DNA of 64,000 nucleotides. Origin: Chryseobacterium sp. c4a. GTDB taxonomy: Bacteria > Bacteroidota > Bacteroidia > Flavobacteriales > Weeksellaceae. The translations under genes were made by a program, and so were the position numbers. The stretch's first letter is position 1. The number at the start of each line of letters is the position of its first letter. Below, piece by piece: positions 7,841-15,624 of the stretch. Under the pieces are notes generated by a model. The model ran no database searches and had not been told where the DNA came from. It saw only the letters and a program-made list of their open reading frames with translations. Where the stretch lies: contig NZ_WXVU01000025.1 in the NCBI RefSeq assembly GCF_009900745.1, forward strand, positions 1-64,000, written 5' to 3'.

Positions 7841-8379
7841 TGGATACAAAAGAAAAAATATTATTAGTCTCTTATCAGCTATTTATCAATAAAGGATTCC
7901 ACAACACTTCCATGCAGCAAATGGTTGAAGCATCAGGATTTTCTAAAGGAGCATTTTATCATCATTTTAAAAACAAGAATGAGCTTTATAAGGAAGTCAT
8001 AGATCATTACTTTCTGCAATTTTATCAGTCTGTTGATTGGAATATGTATTCAAAAGCTGAATTAACTTTAAAGAATATTGAAGAAAAAATTCAGGACTTC
8101 TATTTAGGATTTATCCCACAAATCTTATCTATCACAGAGAATGGAATGTCTGCCTACTATATTATGTATTTTGAAGCTTTTACCATTCTTCCCCATTTCA
8201 AAGAAGAAATAAACAAATTTTATACTCATCTGGAGTATCTGCTGACTCATGCAAAAGATAATACAGAAAAATCAAAAAAAATAGCCACTCAGATTATTGC
8301 CAAATATGAAGGGATCTTATTTTTGTTAGCCATTAATCCTGCTACTAATATTCAAACACTATTAAAACAAATTAAATAA
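7840..8379 (+). CDS. TetR/AcrR-family transcriptional repressor
   Basis: The 179-aa protein has an N-terminal TetR helix-turn-helix (residues 1-50) with the family hallmarks LFINKGFHNTSMQQMV and GFSKGAFYHHFKNKNEL. The C-terminal ligand domain (60-179) is poorly conserved, as usual. It is second in a two-gene operon that starts at the palindromic operator 7307-7324, so it very likely represses its own operon until a small molecule binds. The gene is followed by a terminator hairpin. Confidence 0.92.
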   Translation: MDTKEKILLVSYQLFINKGFHNTSMQQMVEASGFSKGAFYHHFKNKNELYKEVIDHYFLQFYQSVDWNMYSKAELTLKNIEEKIQDFYLGFIPQILSITENGMSAYYIMYFEAFTILPHFKEEINKFYTHLEYLLTHAKDNTEKSKKIATQIIAKYEGILFLLAINPATNIQTLLKQIK

Positions 8380-8382
8380 TAA

Positions 8383-8408
8383 AAAGGACTGACGGAGATC
8401 AGTCTTTT
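8383..8408 (+). terminator. Terminator of the TetR operon
   Basis: AAAGGACTGA / TCAGTCTTT stem (one G-T pair) with a T-run, directly after the TetR stop. Confidence 0.8.
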
Positions 8409-8475
8409 TTATTAAAATATTCATAATAAAAAGCCCTAAAGCCTCATAACGAAGGGAAATAATAGCTCTTTTTTG

Positions 8476-8483
8476 TATCTTTG
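8476..8483 (+). promoter_or_regulatory. -7 box upstream of the Nudix gene
   Basis: TATCTTTG matches TAnnTTTG. No -33 TTTG is seen at 18-20 bases, so only the -7 element is supported. Confidence 0.4.
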
Positions 8484-8551
8484 ATTTTACAGGATCACAA
8501 AAGTATTATCTTATCATTAAGTTCCTGTTTATTCTTGTCAAAAATCCTATC

Positions 8552-9049
8552 ATGAATACAATACCTGTTGGAATAAAACGTGTTGCAACCCTTTGCATTT
8601 TGCGTCATCAAAATGATTTCTTATTACTAAAGAGATTAAAAGAGCCCAATAAAGACACTTACACCCCGGTTGGAGGAAAAATTGACCCGTTTGAAAATCC
8701 GTTAGAGGCAGCCATTCGAGAAACCTTTGAAGAAACAGGAATTGAAGTTCAATCCATGAAATTCTGTGGAATGCTGACGGAGACTTCTCCTACTAAGTAC
8801 AACTGGATTAGCTACGTTTATATTGCCGAAATTGATTATATAGAACCACCAATATGTAACGAAGGGACTTTAAAATGGATTTCCTTTGAAGATTTACTCC
8901 ATGTGCCAACTCCCAAAACGGATTGGTATATCTATAAATATATTCTGGAAAACAAACCTTTTGCATTGAGTGCTGACTATGACGAGGATCTGAACCTTAT
9001 CTCAATGAATGAGGAATTTGAAAATATCCAGCTTCCGGAGGTAAAATAA
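8552..9049 (+). CDS. Nudix hydrolase
   Basis: The 165-aa protein contains a complete Nudix box (GX5EX7REUXEEXGU) starting at the second Gly of VGGKIDPFENPLEA and ending IRETFEETGIEV (about residues 40-65). The REXXEE glutamates bind the metal. The N-terminal KRVATLCIL strand and C-terminal LKWISFEDL are typical of MutT/NUDT1-like 8-oxo-dGTP or nucleoside-diphosphate hydrolases. The exact substrate cannot be deduced. It is a single cytosolic gene, probably for nucleotide-pool cleaning. Confidence 0.9.
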   Translation: MNTIPVGIKRVATLCILRHQNDFLLLKRLKEPNKDTYTPVGGKIDPFENPLEAAIRETFEETGIEVQSMKFCGMLTETSPTKYNWISYVYIAEIDYIEPPICNEGTLKWISFEDLLHVPTPKTDWYIYKYILENKPFALSADYDEDLNLISMNEEFENIQLPEVK

Positions 9050-9081
9050 GAGTTATACTCAAAGAAAGAAACTCTTCCTTA

Positions 9082-9978
9082 CTACTTCATACTGCGTTCT
9101 CTTGTAGCCAACCAACAAAGTACGGAACCTGCACAAACCATTGTTGCTCCCTGCCAGAAAGACAACCCCAATGAGGTAGATAGCAGAATGGAAGACAATG
9201 CTGATGACAAAACGGGAATGAAATAAGATGCTCCGGTTAAAATGGTAACATTCCCACCCAAAATACCAATGTTCCAGGCTGCATATCCAAATCCCATAGC
9301 ACATGCAGCCAATAAAAGAAATATGATGGAAGAAAAGTTGATCTGCATCACACTTGAATCACCAAGGATTAAATATTTTACCCATAAAGCAACCGCTACC
9401 ATCATAAAAAATAAGGTTATTCCGTTTACTCCATTGGCGATACGTACAGTTACTACACAATAAGCAGCCCATAACAGAGCTCCGATAAAAGCCAATCCAT
9501 AACTTAAAGGATTGGTTTTAATATTTTCAAGCATCTGAGAGAGATTCAATCCTTGTTCCCCGCCTAATACCCAGACAATACCCAACATGGAAAGTATAAT
9601 TCCCGGAGCCAGCAGCCAATTTGCTTTTTTATGGGCAAAAAGGATTGTTGCCACCATTGTGAATGTTGGCCAAAGATAGTTCACCATTCCTACCTCAATA
9701 GCCTGTCTGCTATTTGTAGAATATCCAATAGAAAGAGCTAAACACAGTTCATAAGAAACCATCAACAATCCCCCTAGTAGTAGATATTTCTTTGGAAATT
9801 TTGATACTGGTACCCATCTCATTGTGAGAAGCAAAAACACAGAAGCCACTGTGTATATTAAGGCTGCTCCTGCTGTTGCTCCAAAAGAATGACTTACTTC
9901 TTTGATAAGTCCCACAATGGAAGACCATAATAAAATAGCACAAAACCCAATGGCAGTAGCTTTGGTTGGTTGGGTCAT
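9082..9978 (-). CDS. yddG: Aromatic amino acid exporter YddG (DMT/EamA superfamily)
   Basis: The ten-helix inner-membrane DMT transporter shares long blocks with E. coli YddG over its whole length: LLWSSIVGLIKEVS, SYELCLALSIGY, QAIEVGMVNYLWP, NPLSYGLAFIGALLWAAYC, YAAWNIGILGGNVTI and FWQGATMVCAGSVLCWLATR. YddG exports aromatic amino acids and some toxic analogues. The Met at 9978 (MTQPTKATAIG) is preferred because it aligns with YddG; a further in-frame start at 10014 adds 12 atypical residues. It stands alone, tail-to-tail with the Nudix gene. The function is inferred from homology I recall, not from a search. Confidence 0.85.
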   Translation of the reverse strand: MTQPTKATAIGFCAILLWSSIVGLIKEVSHSFGATAGAALIYTVASVFLLLTMRWVPVSKFPKKYLLLGGLLMVSYELCLALSIGYSTNSRQAIEVGMVNYLWPTFTMVATILFAHKKANWLLAPGIILSMLGIVWVLGGEQGLNLSQMLENIKTNPLSYGLAFIGALLWAAYCVVTVRIANGVNGITLFFMMVAVALWVKYLILGDSSVMQINFSSIIFLLLAACAMGFGYAAWNIGILGGNVTILTGASYFIPVLSSALSSILLSTSLGLSFWQGATMVCAGSVLCWLATRERSMK

Positions 9979-10117
9979 AAAATATTTTTTGATTGTATTG
10001 AATATCAAACACAAAAGTAAGTAAAAATTGGAGTTTTATTTAACGGTTTATGATATCACATCATTTCTTCCCACATAAAGGAAAAAAGGTATCTTTGAAA
10101 GAATTAAATTTTTAATC

Positions 10118-10345
10118 ATGAAAGAAAAAATCGTTCAGATTACCCATTCTACAGGAAAATATACATTGGATATACTTCCGGGTAGACTTAATGAAATGCA
10201 GGAACAGATTGACAGGTGTTTAAACAACGAACAGGCTGCGATAGTTGTAAGAAATGATGATGGAGAACAATTTATTTATCCATCCGATCTTTTGAAGAAC
10301 AGCTTTATTGCCATATTGGATAAAGTTCCCCTAAAGGATCATTAA
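10118..10345 (+). CDS. Small hypothetical protein, 75 aa
   Basis: No family is recognised. The protein has a beta strand-rich start (KIVQITHSTGKYTLDILPG), a helix with acidic and Gln residues (RLNEMQEQIDRCLNNEQ), then a strand (AAIVVRNDDGEQFIY). This is an alpha/beta pattern like small cytosolic antitoxin or DUF proteins, but that is not enough to name it. It is preceded by a TATCTTTG -7 box at 10090-10097 and stands alone. Confidence 0.65.
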   Translation: MKEKIVQITHSTGKYTLDILPGRLNEMQEQIDRCLNNEQAAIVVRNDDGEQFIYPSDLLKNSFIAILDKVPLKDH

Positions 10346-10525
10346 AATTCCTCAATGGAGAAATCTATATCTTTTATTAAATACCTGGAATATGCTTCGT
10401 TTAGCAGAAACCCATTTGTGTGAACTTAGCTATTATAATCGTTCACGATTCTAATCCTGTTTACAACATATTGATTTCAAGAATAATAATTTGCTTTTTT
10501 AAAATAAATTCATTATATTGTTAGT

Positions 10526-10687
10526 ATGAAAAAAATAGATCGTCAGGATAATATAACACACGCTGGTAAAGTTAACGAACGCACAAAAGCTTTGGAAGTT
10601 CTTGAAAAAGCAAAAAAGATGCAAGGAAAAATAACTTTTCTTCGACAAGGAGTGGGAAGAAGCTTTAAGCCTAAAAGTGAAGAATAA
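10526..10687 (+). CDS. Small basic hypothetical protein, 53 aa
   Basis: The ATG at 10526 opens a 53-codon frame ending TAA at 10687: MKKIDRQDNITHAGKVNERT, then ALEVLEKAKKMQGK, ending in a basic GRSFKPKSEE. The 'KALEVLEKAKK' segment would form an amphipathic helix. It is highly charged (Lys/Arg/Glu) with no signal or membrane segment. It converges on the bacteriocin-like gene and shares the terminator 10755-10776. The function is unknown, and support comes mainly from codon pattern, start context and terminator. Confidence 0.5.
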   Translation: MKKIDRQDNITHAGKVNERTKALEVLEKAKKMQGKITFLRQGVGRSFKPKSEE

Positions 10688-10754
10688 ATTCATTTTTATT
10701 ATAGATAAAGGAATCTTTTCAATAAATGCTATTTCAATATAGATATAAAATAAC

Positions 10755-10776
10755 AAATCCCTCAGATTGAGGGATT
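10755..10776. terminator. Bidirectional terminator
   Basis: A near-perfect palindrome AAATCCCTCA / TGAGGGATTT with a very short loop. It lies between the 53-aa gene (stop 10687, plus) and the bacteriocin-like gene (stop 10782, minus). Confidence 0.8.
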
Positions 10777-10781
10777 TTATC

Positions 10782-10958
10782 TTATGCTGTTGGTGGTATA
10801 ATAGGAATACAATAGCAGTTACATTCTGCACCCGGCTCTACTCCACATATCCCTGTCGCTTCGCATATCCACATAAATTGAGGTTTGCAATTTTCTCGGC
10901 CGCCACCGCCATTAATTGCTTTTAAACTTTCTCTTGAAACTTTTTTGAAATTTTTCAT
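10782..10958 (-). CDS. Bacteriocin-like peptide with GG leader
   Basis: The 58-aa product starts MKNFKKVSRESLKAINGGGG, a double-glycine leader of the kind carried by small Chryseobacterium bacteriocin-like peptides and cleaved by a C39 protease/transporter. The core after the Gly run has six cysteines (C24, C32, C38, C46, C48, C50) and a Pro-rich tail (IPIIPPTA). This suggests disulfides or thioether-type modification. No export or modification gene lies nearby, so processing enzymes must be elsewhere. The peptide is well supported by the leader; antibacterial activity is only inferred. The terminator is at 10755. Confidence 0.75.
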   Translation of the reverse strand: MKNFKKVSRESLKAINGGGGRENCKPQFMWICEATGICGVEPGAECNCYCIPIIPPTA

Positions 10959-11096
10959 GGTTTTATTTTAATTTGTTGTACTCTAAATATAAGAAGGATT
11001 CTTTAATTAGAGGTTTAACATAAAAAAAAATCTTACAAAAGAGCTGATGAGTATAATCTGGTTCTTTTATATTGTTATATGATAGTGAAAAACAAA

Positions 11097-11118
11097 ATCC
11101 CTGAATAAATCCAGGGAT
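11097..11118 (-). terminator. Terminator of the DUF5648 lipoprotein gene
   Basis: ATCCCTG ... CAGGGAT stem; on the minus strand it is followed by a T-rich run. It lies 51 bases after the stop at 11170. Confidence 0.65.
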
Positions 11119-11169
11119 CGAAAACTAATCAAAGCTCAAATTGAGTCAAGATATGATGTTCAAAATAAA

Positions 11170-11730
11170 TTAGGGTTCAGCATAAAATGCTATTCCTTCA
11201 TATGTCCAGCCATTTCCGCCCCATCCTAATTCATTGATATTGGTTGTATAAAAATGTCCAGCTTTTGAAGATCTGTAATACTTATATACAGGAATTCTAC
11301 CACTCATATTATTTGAATTGTATCCTATAGGCTCTCTAAATACATAGCCTGTTGCTTCCAAAGAAGTTCTTTCTGCCTGTGTTGTAGCAATAACACAGTC
11401 TAGATTATTTGGATTTATATATACCGCTAAAGAAACAAGAGTGGATGCAATTTGTGATGTTTTAAACGCCGTGCCTTCATAGGACCAATTATGCTGGCCA
11501 ATAGGAGTAAGAGAAGATCCATAATAATGCTTCATTAGAGAATGGCTATAATGTCTATTTATATAATTACCACCTAATGCAGCCTTACTATCTTTATTAA
11601 GGTTAGAATTTTTGCTATTCATGTTTGTTAAAAGCCCTGTATCTTTAATCTCGTTTTGAAATTCAGATTCTTCTCTCCCACATGAGAACAACATCATTGC
11701 AAAAGCTGTTGCTAAAAGTAATTTTTTCAT
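11170..11730 (-). CDS. Lipoprotein with DUF5648-like repeat
   Basis: The start at 11730 (MKKLLLATAFAMMLFSCGRE) gives a clean lipoprotein signal with lipobox MLFSC. Upstream codons in the same frame look untranslated. Two homologous segments, NRHYSHSLMKHYYGSS..NWSYEGTAF (about 60-90) and YKYYRSSKAGHFYTTN with GWTYEGIAFYAEP (about 150-186), match the DUF5648 pattern 'hHFYT.....E..GW.YEGiaFy'. That repeat is common in secreted bacterial proteins. The function is unknown, but surface or extracellular binding is likely. The gene is monocistronic. Confidence 0.75.
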   Translation of the reverse strand: MKKLLLATAFAMMLFSCGREESEFQNEIKDTGLLTNMNSKNSNLNKDSKAALGGNYINRHYSHSLMKHYYGSSLTPIGQHNWSYEGTAFKTSQIASTLVSLAVYINPNNLDCVIATTQAERTSLEATGYVFREPIGYNSNNMSGRIPVYKYYRSSKAGHFYTTNINELGWGGNGWTYEGIAFYAEP

Positions 11731-11863
11731 AGAAATTAGTTTTGTAATTAGTTGCAATAATATGCTTATTTTTAATATCTCACAATATGTAGATTTAAAC
11801 AAAAGACAATAATACCTAAAATTAATAACTTTCCCCTGATGAAGAATGTTAAAAAATAAAACT

Positions 11864-12160
11864 ATGTTAACTGGAAAAGCCAAAAAAGATTTTGAAAATT
11901 GGATGAAAGATAAGCTATTATTGTATCCTCAAAATGAATTGGGAAGCCTGGCGGATATGTTTAAGGCCGCTTTAATTATAGAGTGGTTAGATACGGTATC
12001 CATTATTATCACAATAAATAATGAATATTATGATGGCTTTCATTTTTACTGGGAAATAAATAAGGCTAAGCCTCTACGAAGCAATCGTGTATTTCCAACA
12101 AGAGAACAAGCAACCATTTTCGCTATAGAGAAAGCTAATGGAATATATAATTCCGTTTGA
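11864..12160 (+). CDS. Hypothetical protein, about 98 aa
   Basis: No family is recognised. The frame also extends upstream to an ATG at 11846; the Met at 11864 (MLTGKAKKDFENWMKDKLLL) is chosen as the more natural beginning. The protein is an acidic/basic mix with an N-terminal helix, a hydrophobic strand pair (TVSIIITINNEYYDGFHFYWE) and a C-terminal helix (TREQATIFAIEKANGIYN). It resembles small prophage or mobile-element accessory proteins, but nothing decisive is visible. It is a single gene lying just before the tRNA-Ala. Confidence 0.6.
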   Translation: MLTGKAKKDFENWMKDKLLLYPQNELGSLADMFKAALIIEWLDTVSIIITINNEYYDGFHFYWEINKAKPLRSNRVFPTREQATIFAIEKANGIYNSV

Positions 12161-12302
12161 GAAACACCACATTCATAATAAGGAAGCCAAATTCTTATAT
12201 CTATCATTAAGGTAATAATTCATTTTATTTTTTTTAATGGTATTTCTTTATCTTGAAATATTTTTTATAATTTTTAGTAAATCAAAATCACTCATAGAAT
12301 AA

Positions 12303-12346
12303 AAAAAAGAGTTGTAATTATTGTATTACAACTCTTTGACATACTA
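12303..12346 (-). terminator. tRNA-Ala terminator, left copy of an inverted repeat
   Basis: Read on the minus strand (the tRNA's strand) this is ATGTCAAAGAGTTGTAAT, a loop, ATTACAACTCTTTTT. It is a strong hairpin with a long T-run just after the tRNA. An inverted copy lies at 15587-15624 with 18 identical leading bases. Confidence 0.85.
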
Positions 12347-12347
12347 G

Positions 12348-12421
12348 TGGAGAATACGGGATTCGAACCCGTGGCCTTTTGACTGCCAGTCAAACGCGCT
12401 AGCCAACTGCGCCAATCCCCC
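12348..12421 (-). tRNA. tRNA-Ala, anticodon GGC
   Basis: The 74-nt cloverleaf has a seven-pair acceptor stem (GGGGGAT/ATTCTCC) with the G3-U70 pair that identifies alanine tRNAs. The D stem is GCGC/GCGC, the anticodon stem TTTGA/TCAAA with loop CTGGCAG (anticodon GGC), and the T arm ACGGGTTCGAATCCCGT. CCA is not encoded. It is followed by the terminator at 12303-12346. Confidence 0.93.
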
Positions 12422-12655
12422 ATTTTTAAAACGATTACAAAAGTAAGTATTTAAATGATATATGCAAATGTTTTAGAAGAAGATTTTTTAATTTGTCAGC
12501 TTTTTAAAGTGACATTGATAGATAAAAAAGAAATCTAGTAAGTAGACAAGATTCGATAGTAGATTAAGACACAGACAAAACAATTTGTTTTCTATAATGC
12601 ACCCTCTCTTTCAGGCACTTTTTGTTATATTTACGGAAAATAAAAACTATTAATT

Positions 12656-14350
12656 ATGAAAATTACATTAAATGTGGATCATCATTTTCTGAAACATTTT
12701 GATGTTTCTTTACCAAGTCTTACAATTTTGACTGGACTTAACGGAACAGGTAAAACACAACTCCTTAAAGCAATTAAAAAAGGAGTAGTAAAAGTAGATA
12801 ATACGATACTAAATACGAGTACTGATATCAAATTTGTAAATAACACTAGCCTTTCTGAAAACGAAAAAACAACTGAAGACTCAAGTTTTAGTAGTACTAC
12901 AAGTTTAGAGATGCTTAAAATGTCTGTTTCTCATTATAAAAATGCTGGTCTTACTTTAGGGAGTTCTAATGAATCTTTAATTATGAAAATCTGTGAGGCT
13001 TCTGGAAAGGATATAAATCATTTAACAGATGAGGACATTGAGAAATACTTACCTGTTGAAGTAGGAGCTTACCATGGAAGTGTATTTTACCTAAATTTTT
13101 TACACTTATTTAAATCATATTTTGAAAAATTAGACAAGAATGAGTACAATAAATTTTTAAGCATTCAAAATGGTATTAAAGATATATTTTATTTAGAACA
13201 GGAAGACTTTATTAAATTTAATGGTCAAGCACCTTGGGATTTTGCTAATGAAATTTTAAGCCAAACTAATCTCAATTATGAATTTAAATCACCGTTAGGG
13301 CAAAACCCAAAAGATGATTTAGAATTGGAATTAAAAAATAACAAAACAGGTAAAAAGGTTTTATTCACAGATTTATCATCAGGTGAAAAGGCGATTATGT
13401 CTTTGGTTTTTGCTTTGTATAATTCAAGATATGAGATTGAATTTCCTAAAGTTCTGTTAATGGATGAACCTGATGCGTCCCTACATCCTTCAATGATAAA
13501 ATATTTTTTAAATGTAATTGAAGAAATTTTTGTCAAGGAAAAGAAAATTAATGTTATAATAACAACCCATTCACCAACAACAATAGCTTTATCCAACGAA
13601 GAAAGCATTTATATGATGACCGAAAACGAAGAAGTAATAGTCAAAACAACTAAAGATGAGGCTTTAAAATTATTAACATCTGGAGTTCCCTCATTTAGTG
13701 TCAATTATGAAAATAGAAGACAGGTTTTTGTTGAGAGCGGCAACGATGTGTCTTATTATGGAAGCTTTTATAATATGTTTGAGAATAGGTTAAATAATGA
13801 AGTTTCATTAAACTTTATTGCAGCAGGTGATGTTCAAAAAAATAAACACGGTTCAGCTATTAACAACTGCGATACTGTAATTAAAGTGACTGAAATACTT
13901 AGATCCGCTGGCAATAAATTTATTTATGGTATTATAGATTGGGATCTTAAAACAACAGAACCACATGAAAAAGCTATTAAAGTATTAGGATGGAATAAAA
14001 GATATAGCATTGAAAATTATATATTTGACCCATTATTGGTTGCTATATTATTGCTAAGATTAGGTAAAATCGAAAACTCAGATCTAGAACTAGCTTCAAC
14101 TGAAAGAGAAAAGAACATAGAAGATTTCGAAGAAGATAGACTTCAAACGATAGCAAATTTTATTCTTGAAAAAATAGTTACAAAAGTAGATAGTACAGAA
14201 GGGAATTTACATGTATGTACACTAATAAATGGAAAATCTATTAACCTCCCACAATGGTTCTTACATATTCAAGGTCATAGATTGGAAGAGATCTATATTG
14301 AAATTTTCCCAGAACTAAATGCCATTAAAAAAACAAAGAAGAATTATTAA
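12656..14350 (+). CDS. PARIS-like AAA15 ATPase fused to DUF4435 (TOPRIM) domain; 3' end probably frameshifted
   Basis: The 564-aa protein joins two modules. Residues 1-310 are an ABC/SMC-like AAA15 ATPase: Walker A GLNGTGKT (27-34), signature LSSGEKAI (about 240), Walker B VLLMDEPDASLHP (about 266) and H-loop TTHSP (about 302). Residues 350-480 look like DUF4435: VFVESGND (VExxxD, about 357), IIDWD (about 427) and YSIENYIFDP (about 450). In the PARIS anti-phage system these are AriA and AriB, AriB being a TOPRIM nuclease released when a phage anti-restriction protein is sensed; fused versions are known. The frame stops early: a -1 shift at the A7 run 14327-14333 opens 33 more codons (EELLKQEIID..) to 14439. 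Antiphage activity is inferred. Confidence 0.75.
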   Translation: MKITLNVDHHFLKHFDVSLPSLTILTGLNGTGKTQLLKAIKKGVVKVDNTILNTSTDIKFVNNTSLSENEKTTEDSSFSSTTSLEMLKMSVSHYKNAGLTLGSSNESLIMKICEASGKDINHLTDEDIEKYLPVEVGAYHGSVFYLNFLHLFKSYFEKLDKNEYNKFLSIQNGIKDIFYLEQEDFIKFNGQAPWDFANEILSQTNLNYEFKSPLGQNPKDDLELELKNNKTGKKVLFTDLSSGEKAIMSLVFALYNSRYEIEFPKVLLMDEPDASLHPSMIKYFLNVIEEIFVKEKKINVIITTHSPTTIALSNEESIYMMTENEEVIVKTTKDEALKLLTSGVPSFSVNYENRRQVFVESGNDVSYYGSFYNMFENRLNNEVSLNFIAAGDVQKNKHGSAINNCDTVIKVTEILRSAGNKFIYGIIDWDLKTTEPHEKAIKVLGWNKRYSIENYIFDPLLVAILLLRLGKIENSDLELASTEREKNIEDFEEDRLQTIANFILEKIVTKVDSTEGNLHVCTLINGKSINLPQWFLHIQGHRLEEIYIEIFPELNAIKKTKKNY

Positions 14351-14439
14351 AGCAAGAAATAATTGATAAAATTGCAAATAACAATATTGGATTGATTTCA
14401 AGAGATATTCTTGATTTATTTTTAGAATTGCAAGAATAA

Positions 14440-14799
14440 TAAATACAGCTCCTTAATTGGGGCTAATTTTTAACTAGTAATTATATAGTGTTTATGCAAG
14501 GTTCTGCTCTTGGTATTATTTTTTTTCTAACTTTAGTGATTTAGTATAAGAAAAACACAAATCCTCATGAAAAAACACACATAAAATTTAGAGAAAATAT
14601 CAAAAATTATATTTCGGGGATTAACTGCTGGGTAAAGCTTACTATTATGATTAATGGAAATCCATTTCCTACCGACAATATGCCCCAAAACATCATCAAT
14701 GTGAGCTTGTTCTAGCACAAGCTTCTTGAGATGAGATTCAAAATAAAAACTTATTACAAACAAATAGTTCAAATTTTCTTTCCGAAAATTAAAATAAAA
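14440..14799. other. Intergenic region before the RNase H-like gene
   Basis: About 360 AT-rich bases. An open frame from 14731 could extend the next gene upstream by 23 codons, but its codons look non-coding. I see no clear promoter pair or other element. Confidence 0.4.
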
Positions 14800-15516
14800 A
14801 TGAGCATAGAAACAATAACAGAATCAAATGACTTATCCCAATTACCCGAAGTAGACCTTTATTGCAATGGTTATTCTGAGATTAAAATTGGAAAGTCTGC
14901 CTATGGAGTAATCTTATCTCATAATGAACATGAGAAAAAGATTTCAGAAGTTTATCGCCACACCACAACCAATCGTATAGATTTATTAGGTATAATAAAT
15001 GGACTCCGGCATTTAAAAAAGAAATCCAAAGTATTTATTTACACAAACTCTATGTATATTGTAGACTCTTTTAACAAAGGCTGGATATACAGCTGGGTTG
15101 AAAACAATTGGGTTTCAAATAAGAAAAATATAGCAAATGTTGATTTATGGAAACAACTACTAGAGCTTACACAAGCTCATGAAGTTATATTCTCATATTC
15201 TAAAGAAGGGAAAATATTACAATGCTTAGATCTCGCAAAAATATCTTTTAAGAACAATGCCGTTCTCATTGATGATTTTTATGAAAATTTGAACGACAAA
15301 TATCATCCTGAATCCACAAATACACCACCAATATTACCAACGTTAAAAATAAAAAAAGAAGGAGATCTATGTAGAAAATGTAATATTCCTGTAATAAAGA
15401 AAACTCCATCTCATAAGAAGATTCAAAAAAACAAATCTTACTATTTTGAATACTATCTGCTTTGCCCTGATTGTAAGACAATGTACATGGTAGAAGAGGC
15501 AAAGAAAATGATATAA
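14800..15516 (+). CDS. RNase HI-like protein with C-terminal zinc ribbon, catalytic residues apparently lost
   Basis: The protein (238 aa from the ATG at 14800; an in-frame start at 14731 adds 23) aligns with flavobacterial RNase HI. DLYCNG replaces the LYTDG of D10; NRIDLLGIINGL replaces NRMELLAVIVAL (E48 to D); VFIYTNSMYIVDSF replaces VFSDSKYVVDS (D70 to N); QCLDLA replaces RCDQLA (D134 position to Leu). All four metal-binding acids are therefore changed, so cleavage of RNA-DNA hybrids is unlikely while the fold seems kept. A C-terminal zinc ribbon follows (CRKCNIPVIKK...CPDC). It may bind hybrids or a partner; its position beside the PARIS-like gene suggests, but does not prove, a linked role. 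Confidence 0.72.
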   Translation: MSIETITESNDLSQLPEVDLYCNGYSEIKIGKSAYGVILSHNEHEKKISEVYRHTTTNRIDLLGIINGLRHLKKKSKVFIYTNSMYIVDSFNKGWIYSWVENNWVSNKKNIANVDLWKQLLELTQAHEVIFSYSKEGKILQCLDLAKISFKNNAVLIDDFYENLNDKYHPESTNTPPILPTLKIKKEGDLCRKCNIPVIKKTPSHKKIQKNKSYYFEYYLLCPDCKTMYMVEEAKKMI

Positions 15517-15586
15517 CTGAACAAATGATGTTACTGTTAATATCATTCTTATAACTTAAATCTTTCATATTTGATAGTAACAATAA

Positions 15587-15624
15587 ATGTCAAAGAGTTG
15601 TAATTACTGAATTACAGCTCTTTT
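15587..15624 (+). repeat. Inverted copy of the tRNA-Ala terminator
   Basis: ATGTCAAAGAGTTGTAAT then TACTG and ATTACAGCTCTTTTT. The first 18 bases are identical to the minus-strand sequence downstream of the tRNA-Ala (12303-12346), and the hairpin differs only in the loop and one stem base. It acts as a terminator for the RNase H-like gene and makes an inverted repeat around the 12.35-15.59 kb block. Confidence 0.75.

Noticed and set aside
10499..10831. A 110-codon minus-strand open frame
   Set aside because: It is antisense to the 53-aa gene and overlaps the bacteriocin-like gene's 3' end and terminator; codon use is very Phe/Leu/Ser-rich, typical of a shadow of AT-rich sequence.
12303..15624. 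Classic attL/attR prophage or integrative-element boundaries at the tRNA
   Set aside because: The repeated sequence is inverted rather than direct, and no integrase gene is present, so a standard tRNA-integrated element is not supported.
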